The notes below the pieces were generated by a model. The model searched no databases. It saw nothing but the letters and a program-made list of their open reading frames with translations, and was not told the DNA's origin. From positions 62,001-126,000 of the forward strand of contig NZ_JADNRQ010000002.1 of assembly GCF_015594625.1 (NCBI RefSeq): a DNA stretch of 64,000 nucleotides, in the 5' to 3' direction. This document shows positions 58,121 to 64,000 of the stretch, piece after piece. The position numbers and the translations under genes were made by a program. The stretch comes from Desulfallas sp. Bu1-1 (GTDB lineage: Bacteria > Bacillota > Desulfotomaculia > Desulfotomaculales > Desulfallaceae). The stretch's first letter is position 1; the number at the start of each line of letters is the position of its first letter.

Positions 58121-58510
58121 TCAACCTTCCGCTACCTGCCCCCGGGCTTTTTGCATGGCCTCTTTCCAAGTGTCACGCAGTTCCTCTGCCAACTCCAGCA
58201 CGCCCGAAAGTATGGAAACGTCCTTTTTAATGTTCGCTTGCGCCAGCTGCCGGAGAATAAAGTCGTAAAGGCTGTTCAGACCTGCGGAGAGCTCGATTTC
58301 ATGGTTAAGAGTGTTCGCCAGGTGCATATATATCTCCTGGGCCCGCACCAGCGCCTCGTGCGCCTTTTCTATATTCTTATCTTCGATATGTTTGATGCCC
58401 TGGCGGATGAACCTCACCCCGCCGTTATACAACATGAGCGTCAGTTCTTCCGGCGTGGCGGTTGTCACCGAATTCTGCCGGTATTTCTGGTAGGGATTGG
58501 GCAAGGCCAT
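58121..58510 (-). CDS. fliS: flagellar export chaperone FliS
   Basis: 129 residues of the flagellin chaperone: MALPNPYQKYRQNSVTTATPEELTLMLYNGGVRFIRQG at the start, then IYMHLANTLNHEIELSAGLNSLYDFILRQL. ATG 58510 with AGGAGG seven bases before. Twenty bases after fliD. Confidence 0.95.
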   Translation of the reverse strand: MALPNPYQKYRQNSVTTATPEELTLMLYNGGVRFIRQGIKHIEDKNIEKAHEALVRAQEIYMHLANTLNHEIELSAGLNSLYDFILRQLAQANIKKDVSILSGVLELAEELRDTWKEAMQKARGQVAEG

Positions 58511-58530
58511 GTTTAATACCTCCTCACTTG

Positions 58531-60393
58531 CTATTGCTGGCTGTACATGCCAAACTGCTGCATTAACCACATGCTCTGGGAGTTCATCTGCTGGATGGCC
58601 TTTTCCATGGCGGTGAACTGCCGGTAATAGCGGTCCTCCAATTGTTTTAGCCGGTCCTCCCAGGTATCTATCCTCTCGTCGATTTCCTTGATTTCCTTGC
58701 CGATGAAGCTGTTATCCACCAGCTTAACATCGCTGGCATTGCCGGCTTTATCAATTAAGCGCTCCATTCCGTAATTTACGTCTTCGTAAAGACGCATGGC
58801 AATGCCCATTTCGCTGTATTCTTTCGTGTCCGGATTTTTGGTAAACAAATCCAGTATGCCCTGCGGGTCCTTTTCTATGGCTTCCCTCAACTTATTCTCG
58901 TCGATAACCAATTTTCCGGACATATAATCAGCCGTAGTGGTAATACCAATGGCGGAAAGGCGATCGCTGTAGACGGTTTTACCGTCCTTGACATAACCGC
59001 CGGAAACACCGGGAACAACGGCGGACATGGTCATTCGAAATCTGCTGTAGATATCGGATAAAATGGGATCGCGCCGCAACAAACCGCTGCGCGCCTTTTC
59101 AGTCCATTTATTTATCTGGTCATCCGTCAGTTCTTCCCTTTGTTCATCCGTAAGGGGTAAATAATCGCGGTAACGCTCCTCATATAATTTGTTGCTGATG
59201 GTTTCAATTACAGAGTTGTACTTGTCGATAAAATCCTTAATTGAATTGAAAACCGCGTCCGTGTTGTTATCCACAGACACGGTAATGAACGATGATGTTT
59301 CACTTTTCAGGTTGAAGGTAACGTTGTTAAATGATATATTGTTGGTTGCTCGAGTTATGGTAATTCCGTTGATTGTAGCGGACGCATCAGTCCCGCCCTG
59401 TTCGTTGGCTTCATTGATTTGCAGCACTTCAGCCAGGAAACCGGTTGTGCCTACACCGATTTCCACCCCGCCGGTATTGTTATCACCCGTAATATTCCGT
59501 GATATGGATACCTTGTCGGCCCCCGCATCGTAAAACACCGTTACTTCCAGTTTATCATCAGCGTTAATTAAATTAATCACATCATTCAGGCTTTGGGTGT
59601 TGGCATCAATGGTAAACTCGGCGATATGGGCTTGGTGTTCCTGGTTGTATGTAGTGAGGCTGAATTTAAAAGTTTTGGTGTTATATGAATAATCGGCGGT
59701 AATAACACTCCCCGCTGTTATGGTATTACTAAAAGTCATTTGGCCGGTTGCCATGTCGAGCAACACTTTGTTTGGATCACTGCTGTCATTATAAGCCGTC
59801 TGGTCAGTAAATACCGAATATGTATCGGGGGCTGCCGTTCCATCACCGTCCGGGTAAACCGATATTTGAGAAGGAACAGTGGTAATTGCATCATGAGCTA
59901 ATTTGAATACTGTTCCTTCAGCGGTTACATTAATCTGCTCGCCTACGACATCCTTTAATATCCAGTCAAAACCGGTATTGGCAAACTTATCCTTTTGGGA
60001 CCAAAGGGTTTTTGTGCTGTCTATTTTATCCCCCGGGTCTTTAGAAAGTGTACCCTGACTGGAATTATAAGCGGAAGTTGCAAGGGCATTTACTTTAACA
60101 TTATAAACGGAGTTGCCGGCGTTGGAATTTGCTGTGGCAGTTACCGCGTTTTCATCTGAAGAAGTAACACGTTTAGCCATGTACGTGCTTTGCAGCTTCA
60201 TGTTAAACACGGCGTCCCGGAAAGTCCTTAACGCGGTATTTATGGCACGGTAATCTTCCTGCTGCCACTCAAGTATCTGCCTGCTTTGCTCCAGTTTGGT
60301 CAGCGGTATTCTGTGCGCCCGCATTAAATCCTTAATTATTGAGTCGGTATCTATGCCGGAAGCCAATCCGCCAATGCGCAGGTTGGAAATCAC
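58531..60393 (-). CDS. fliD: flagellar filament cap protein FliD
   Basis: 620 residues counting from GTG 60393, which follows AAGGTGG. FliD_N starts at once (LRIGGLASGIDTDSIIKDLMRAHRIPLTKLEQ) and the helical FliD_C region (YNSVIETISNKLYEE; PGVSGGYVKDGKTVYSDRLSAIGITTTADYMSGKLVIDENKLREAI) fills the last third. The protein is longer than the usual 450-550; the extra length is in an AT-richer, Thr/Asn-rich middle with repeated strands, which forms the exposed lobes of the cap. First gene of a sigma-28 operon. Confidence 0.94.
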   Translation of the reverse strand: MISNLRIGGLASGIDTDSIIKDLMRAHRIPLTKLEQSRQILEWQQEDYRAINTALRTFRDAVFNMKLQSTYMAKRVTSSDENAVTATANSNAGNSVYNVKVNALATSAYNSSQGTLSKDPGDKIDSTKTLWSQKDKFANTGFDWILKDVVGEQINVTAEGTVFKLAHDAITTVPSQISVYPDGDGTAAPDTYSVFTDQTAYNDSSDPNKVLLDMATGQMTFSNTITAGSVITADYSYNTKTFKFSLTTYNQEHQAHIAEFTIDANTQSLNDVINLINADDKLEVTVFYDAGADKVSISRNITGDNNTGGVEIGVGTTGFLAEVLQINEANEQGGTDASATINGITITRATNNISFNNVTFNLKSETSSFITVSVDNNTDAVFNSIKDFIDKYNSVIETISNKLYEERYRDYLPLTDEQREELTDDQINKWTEKARSGLLRRDPILSDIYSRFRMTMSAVVPGVSGGYVKDGKTVYSDRLSAIGITTTADYMSGKLVIDENKLREAIEKDPQGILDLFTKNPDTKEYSEMGIAMRLYEDVNYGMERLIDKAGNASDVKLVDNSFIGKEIKEIDERIDTWEDRLKQLEDRYYRQFTAMEKAIQQMNSQSMWLMQQFGMYSQQ

Positions 60394-60434
60394 GGGAAGC
60401 CACCACCTTGATATTCTTAATGCTTTACAGTTAA

Positions 60435-60461
60435 TTATCGGCAAAACGATAATAAACTTTA
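60435..60461 (-). promoter_or_regulatory. sigma-28 (SigD/FliA) promoter of fliD-fliS-flgN-flaG
   Basis: TAAA (60458-60461), exactly 15 bases, GCCGATAA (60435-60442): a perfect match to the sigma-28 consensus, 41 bases before fliD. The matching sigma factor gene is at 37180-37956. Confidence 0.92.
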
Positions 60462-60529
60462 CTGCAATAAAATAAAACCGCCTCACAATACATGTACCAC
60501 CTGGTAGCTGATAGCATCTATTGTCCAAA

Positions 60530-60559
60530 TTGACTATAATGCCCCAAAAATGGTACGAT
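60530..60559 (+). promoter_or_regulatory. promoter-like sequence before the damaged nucleotidyltransferase
   Basis: TTGACT (60530-60535), 18 bases, TACGAT (60554-60559). The part AAAATGGTACGAT recurs at 63738-63750 before the other nucleotidyltransferase, with the same spacing. The 160 bases between this site and the gene at 60720 hold no clear coding region. Confidence 0.5.
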
Positions 60560-60719
60560 GAGAATAGCAATTTATGCTGCGGCACAAGCATCTGCAATCA
60601 TCTTGCCGCCAGGTTCACCTTTCTGGAAGAAACTTTGCGAGAATATTTAGACTACCAACCTTTAATGCGGGCATACCTGAAGATAACAATAAGGCATATT
60701 TCAAGAAGGAAAAAATTTC

Positions 60720-61205
60720 ATGAAAAGTAAACCGGTTAATCGAGAATATCTTGAAAATTTACGCCGGGCCTGGCAGAAGCGGGCAAAGCAAAAAAAAGAG
60801 GACATGGAAAAGCTGCGCCAACACGCTTTCCTTAAAGCAATTGCCGCCGCCGATCACTTAAAGAAAAAATATAAGGTTAGTGCTGTATATCTTTACGGTT
60901 CGTTGGTCTGGGGAAGGCATTTTTCCGAGAGATCAAACATCGATCTTTTTGTAGAAGGCTTTCCTGCAGAAATGAATTATTGGAAGATGTTAGTGAAGAG
61001 ATTGAAAACTTTAAAGGCCTCTATTGTTTTTAGAAATGTATATGGATTTAATCTATCCTCTCCCGGCGGGAGTCACACCCGCTATATAAGGCGACCTTGC
61101 TTGGCCACACTGCCTGACACCCGGCTTTTCTATTTAAAAATATCCTTCAGTTGTATTTCTAAACCGGGTAAAAGCGGAGAAACCAAGGTATCCTCCATGC
61201 TATAA
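60720..61205 (+). pseudogene. MNT-type nucleotidyltransferase, degenerate C-terminus
   Basis: The 161-residue frame has a good N-terminal half: a helical start and then YKVSAVYLYGSLVWGRHFSERSNIDLFVEG, the GSx10DxD fold of polymerase-beta-like nucleotidyltransferases (as in MntA antitoxins). The first active-site Asp is Asn (SNID for SDID), so metal binding is doubtful. From 61057 the frame runs through a 74-base dispersed repeat and overlaps the end of the Uma2 gene on the other strand; the last ~48 residues are therefore not native protein. It is probably a decayed HEPN/MNT-type module with no visible HEPN partner. Confidence 0.65.
61057..61130. repeat. short dispersed repeat, copy A
   Basis: 74 bases, about 88% identical by eye to 62252-62324, both beginning CCTCTCCCGG and holding CACCCGCTATATAAGGCGACC. 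A CTCCCGGCGGGAG palindrome is at the left end. It truncates the nucleotidyltransferase and ends at the Uma2 stop codon. Confidence 0.8.
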
Positions 61206-61681
61206 GACTGAAATAGATTCCAACTCTTTTCGCCGGGGGTAAAAATTTCAATAATTTTGGCATCTGGATCAACTATCCAGTATTCCTTTACCCCGTGAGT
61301 ATAATAAAGTCTGCTTTTTTCGACCCTGTCACGGCTTACCGTTGACGGTGACAATATTTCAATTACTAAATCTGGTGCTCCTTGAATATTTTTTTCGGTA
61401 ATAACGTTTAATCTGTCTTTAGAAATAAATATAATGTCCGGTTGAGGTTTATCTTTTTCAGTCAATAAAACATCAATTGGTGCGCCGTACAGTTCACCAA
61501 GATTGTTATCATCAATAAATGTTCCGATGATTTGAAGCAATTTTCGAGCTACTTTTTGGTGAATAAGTCGTGGCGCCGGAACCAAAATAAGTTTCCCCCC
61601 GATCAACTCATATTGGTTATCGTCATTTAGTTTTAAATAATCATCATAGGTATACAACCTGTTATAAACTTCAGCTTGCAT
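61130..61681 (-). CDS. Uma2 family endonuclease (DUF820)
   Basis: 183 residues of the PD-(D/E)XK-like Uma2 family: DDYLKLNDDNQYELIGGKLILVPAPRLIHQKVARKL near the start, QPDIIFISKDRLNVI with the active Asp, GAPDLVIEILSPSTVSRDRVEKSRLYYTHGVKEYWIVDPD with the catalytic Glu/Lys-type residues. Substrate and role of the family are not known; it is common in many copies in cyanobacteria and Clostridia. ATG 61681 is chosen; an upstream TTG 61693 sits only two bases after GGGGG. It stands alone among damaged genes. Confidence 0.85.
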   Translation of the reverse strand: MQAEVYNRLYTYDDYLKLNDDNQYELIGGKLILVPAPRLIHQKVARKLLQIIGTFIDDNNLGELYGAPIDVLLTEKDKPQPDIIFISKDRLNVITEKNIQGAPDLVIEILSPSTVSRDRVEKSRLYYTHGVKEYWIVDPDAKIIEIFTPGEKSWNLFQSYSMEDTLVSPLLPGLEIQLKDIFK

Positions 61682-61858
61682 GTAATAAGACAAACCCCCT
61701 TACCGCGTATTCCAACGAATCCACCCACTCATTCGGGATGAAAACAGCCGCTGGCCGGATGTGGATCAAACGATGGTATCTTTTATATAACACAATGGCC
61801 GTTTTGATTCAAGTGGCTAGCAATGCGGGTTTAATTCAACCAGGGGGTACTCTTTAAA

Positions 61859-62163
61859 TCAAGTAAGCTTTCCAAATTGACAAATGGCATCTTGAGCCAA
61901 TCGCAATTTTCCCCTCAATCCTGGCACCAGCCAGCATGGAAATCTCATCCCGCGCCGCCTTCTCCCGCAGTTCGTACAGTCGGCGCTCAATGCGGTTTTT
62001 ATAAAACATCTCCTCTTGGTCATGGCTTTGCGGATGCCGGGATTGTTCATGGCTATAACCTCCATTTCTTCTCCCTGCGGGTTATAAAGGTACATTAGCC
62101 ATTCTTCCAATGGGTTTAGCGGTCGCCTCTTCAGCCGTTTTGCCTTCTCCAGTTCTAAAAAAG
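61859..62163 (-). pseudogene. remnant of a PD-(D/E)XK (Rpn-type) transposase
   Basis: The frame FLELEKAKRLKRRPLNPLEEWLMYLYNPQGEEMEVIAMNNPGIRKA aligns with residues of the larger copy at 62355-63286. Near 62010 it shifts frame: the continuation RIERRLYELREKAARDEISMLAGARIEG is found one frame over. Only the C-terminal third is left and the gene is broken. Confidence 0.8.
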
Positions 62164-62251
62164 TAAAAAAACAATCCTCTCAAGTTTACTGTAGCCGCCA
62201 CCCTCAATCATGGAAAGAGAGCGGTTTTTTCTTGCCCCAAATGGCATTATA

Positions 62252-62324
62252 CCTCTCCCGGCCGGAGTTGCACCCGCTATATAAGGCGACCTTGCTCGGC
62301 CGTACTGCCTTGCACCCGGTTTTC
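62252..62324. repeat. short dispersed repeat, copy B
   Basis: 73 bases matching 61057-61130 in the same orientation. It ends 30 bases beyond the stop of the transposase-like gene at 62355, so it may be that element's flank or a hitchhiking palindromic repeat. Confidence 0.8.
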
Positions 62325-62354
62325 GTGACTGGTCCCATCTTGGTTCGCCAGTTG

Positions 62355-63286
62355 CTACTTTGCGGCGCCGTCAACGTCGTCAATGACGGCCCCCGCCTCT
62401 TCCAGCGAGCCGGCAGTGTAAATTTCGTTGATGATTCTGTCCAGTACCTCCAACCTATCGATCCGCTTGACCCGCCCCTGCAGGCCCCGCGAGGCCTCCC
62501 CGAACCTGACGTCAAGGAACTTGCAGACAGCATTCTGGGCCATCGCGACTTTGCCCTTCGTCTCGCCCTCGGCCATAGCGCCGGCTATCATGGACAACTC
62601 ATCCCGCATGGCCTTCTCCCTCAGCTCATAGAGCCTGCGTTCCTTCTTGCTCTGCCAGAATGCTTTCTCGATTGTCAGCGCTTTCCTAATCCCCGGGTTC
62701 TCCATGGCTATCGCCTCCATCTCCTCTCCTTCGAGGTTGTTCAGGTACATCATCCACGCCTCCAGCGCGTCCTTCGGCCTGCGCCTCACGCGCTTCAATT
62801 TCTCCAGTTCCAGGAAGTGGATCTCCAGATCATCGCACAGCGGCTCCCCTGTCTCGTCGTCCCGGACGTGGAAGGCGCGGTGGTGCCGCCCGTCGCCCCG
62901 GAACCAGTCGAAGCCCAGGATGTTTATGGTCACGGTCTTGCGCAGGTCGCCGAACTTCTGGCCGCTGGTCAGCTGGCCGTGGTAGAGCCCGGCCCAGTAG
63001 TACATGGTCCGCTTGTCGATGTTGTACTGGTTGGCAACCTGGACCTCGATGTTGATGAGCGTGCCGCCTCCCGTCCGGGCCAGGACGTCCAGCCTGGCGC
63101 CACGGTCCGGCAGGTGCTTGGGGTCTATTCCCTGTCCAGCAGGTCCACGTGGACCAGTTCCCTGCCGGGAGGAGGCTTCAGTACGGCATTGAGGAACCCC
63201 AGCAGCGCATCCTTGCCTTCCTCCGACCCGAAGATCCTCTTGAAGGCGTAGTCGTTGATCCGATTGATCCCCCTGATCTCTGCCAA
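62355..63286 (-). pseudogene. Rpn family PD-(D/E)XK nuclease/putative transposase, frameshifted
   Basis: TTG 63286 begins AEIRGINRINDYAFKRIFGSEEGKDALLGFLNAVLKPP, the usual N-terminus of this family, and ends at TAG near 63128 after LVHVDLLDRE. One lost base restores the frame, which then gives DPKHLPDRGARLDVLARTGGGTLINIEVQVANQYNIDKRTMYYWAGLYHGQL with the nuclease Asp and ExQ residues, and continues 216 more residues from 63005. The whole would be about 310 residues. A base-call error cannot be ruled out. Confidence 0.85.
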
Positions 63287-63589
63287 GTACCCACCCCTCT
63301 CCCGCTTCTTCTCACCAGTCTTATTATACCAGATTCTGTGTGGACCAAAGTCCCTGCTTCCCGAACGCTTATGGATGATTTTATGGGATTAAGCCGATTC
63401 ATAATAATCAGCTGATTCATGAGTGTCTTTCATCTATGTTCAAGAAACATCGCTTATACAAATTACCTTTAATCCTGGGCATCCTGGCACTATTACCTAC
63501 CTTGGAACCATTTTAACAGAAAAATAAATTCACATTGAAAACCGTCCCCAATATGAATTCTTTGCGCCAAATAAGTTAATAAGTTAAGT

Positions 63590-63603
63590 GCCTGGCACCA
63601 GGC
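63590..63603. repeat. REP-like palindrome in the right intergenic region
   Basis: GCCTGG-CA-CCAGGC is a perfect palindrome, with ACCGTCCCC motifs on both sides (63540-63549, 63644-63652). Such pairs mark REP/IS200-like element ends in many genomes. The rest of 63287-63776 (490 bases) has no gene. Confidence 0.5.
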
Positions 63604-63649
63604 TTTTCCTTTGGTTAGTAGGATTGCTGCACCTGCCATAGGAACCGTC

Positions 63650-63698
63650 CCCCTGGTTTTCCCCCCTGGTTTTCCCCCCTGGTTTTCCCCCTGGTTTT
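63650..63698. repeat. four-copy tandem repeat, period 13
   Basis: Four TGGTTTT units separated by runs of six, six and five C, period 13-13-12. Too short and too simple for CRISPR; probably slippage-prone. Confidence 0.85.
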
Positions 63699-63720
63699 GG
63701 TTTCAGTTTCCCCCGGACAG

Positions 63721-63750
63721 TTGACTGCTATAACCAGAAAATGGTACGAT
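63721..63750 (+). promoter_or_regulatory. promoter-like sequence before the second nucleotidyltransferase
   Basis: TTGACT (63721-63726), 18 bases, TACGAT (63745-63750), 26 bases before the GTG start. Same boxes, spacing and AAAATGG flank as at 60530-60559. Confidence 0.6.
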
Positions 63751-63776
63751 AAAGAAAAAACAGCGGGTGTGTTTTA

Positions 63777-64000
63777 GTGAATAACTTAATTAAATTTAAA
63801 GAGATTTGCAAACAAAACGGCATTATTTTAGCTTACCTATTTGGTTCTCAAGCACATAATGGTTATAAGGTCATAAATGGTGAAAGGGTGGTGCAGAAAG
63901 ACCCATACGCGGATTTGGATTTAGGTATTATATTGGATGATGAAAACAGGTTAACCGGCTCTATGTATAAGCTGCACTCTACCTTATATAACCAATTGGA
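63777..64000 (+). CDS. MNT-type nucleotidyltransferase, N-terminal part (cut by window edge)
   Basis: GTG at 63777 opens a frame that runs off the window (74 residues). It has ILAYLFGSQAHNGYKV, the GS of the nucleotidyltransferase fold, and then DPYADLDLGIILDDE, with both active Asp residues, 20 or so residues later than usual because of an inserted loop (VINGERVVQKD). Enzymes of this fold act as AMP-transferring antitoxins or antibiotic adenylyltransferases. The partner gene would lie beyond the window. Confidence 0.8.
   Translation, partial: MNNLIKFKEICKQNGIILAYLFGSQAHNGYKVINGERVVQKDPYADLDLGIILDDENRLTGSMYKLHSTLYNQL

Noticed and set aside
60521-60730. 70-residue plus-strand frame upstream of the nucleotidyltransferase
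   Set aside because: It starts before the promoter-like boxes, has no ribosome site, and matches no family.
62232-63251. 339-residue plus-strand open frame
   Set aside because: It is antisense to the frameshifted Rpn-type transposase, and its Leu/Pro/Val/Gln-rich product matches nothing I know.
63650-63698. CRISPR-like array
   Set aside because: Period 13 with C-run separators and only four units; there are no spacers and no cas gene.

Overview
The window looks like a chromosome segment of an anaerobic, spore-former-type Firmicute (Clostridia, Desulfotomaculum/Pelotomaculum-like; this is inference). The signs are moderate G+C, strong GGAGG ribosome sites with frequent TTG and GTG starts, a GatCAB amidotransferase, a TrpR-like YerC regulator, a Bacillus/Clostridium-type flagellar operon with FliY, CheC and CheD, and sigma-A and sigma-28 promoters of textbook form. 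Almost every gene is on the minus strand; the exceptions are a MazG-like/DUF1015 pair near 29-31 kb and nucleotidyltransferase genes at the right end.

Layout, left to right. 0-2.3 kb: the start of a GT4 glycosyltransferase (cut by the window edge), a small stand-alone starch-binding module, and a homocitrate synthase-like gene. 2.4-10 kb: gatCAB, then ligA and pcrA (tRNA amidation; DNA ligation and repair). 10-16.2 kb: a histidine operon hisD-C-B-H-A-F-I behind a strong sigma-A promoter, preceded by yerC, the probable histidine repressor; hisG, hisZ and hisE are absent. 16.4-28.2 kb: purine synthesis, purE-B-C-F-M-N-H-D, led by a PRPP (ykkC subtype 2b) riboswitch with terminator, and the upstream pair hpt-guaA. 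purS, purQ and purL are missing, and a 300-base dispersed repeat sits exactly where they would be; a second copy lies between purM and purN.

28.3-31 kb: a membrane-anchored protein of unknown function, and (plus strand) a YpjD-like pyrophosphohydrolase with a DUF1015 protein. 31-57 kb: one very long flagellar/chemotaxis operon reading flgB-C-fliE-F-G-H-I-J-K-flgD-(TIGR02530)-flgE-fliL-fliN-O-P-Q-R-flhB-A-F-G-pilZ-sigma28-flgF-G-cheD-R-C-Y-fliM-fliY. It starts from a sigma-A promoter followed by a cyclic di-GMP-I riboswitch with terminator, so the second messenger should decide whether flagella are built. The fliM-fliY pair and cheY have moved to the operon's tail, and a FliN-type gene occupies their usual place. 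57-60.5 kb: a late class operon fliD-fliS-(FlgN/FliT-like)-flaG behind a perfect sigma-28 promoter, whose sigma factor is encoded in the long operon. Flagellin, motAB, cheA/cheW and flgKLM are not in the window.

60.5-64 kb is accessory and decaying: a damaged MNT-type nucleotidyltransferase, a Uma2-family nuclease, two broken copies of a PD-(D/E)XK (Rpn-type) transposase, short repeats shared between them, a GC-rich tandem repeat, and the start of a second nucleotidyltransferase that shares its promoter sequence with the first.
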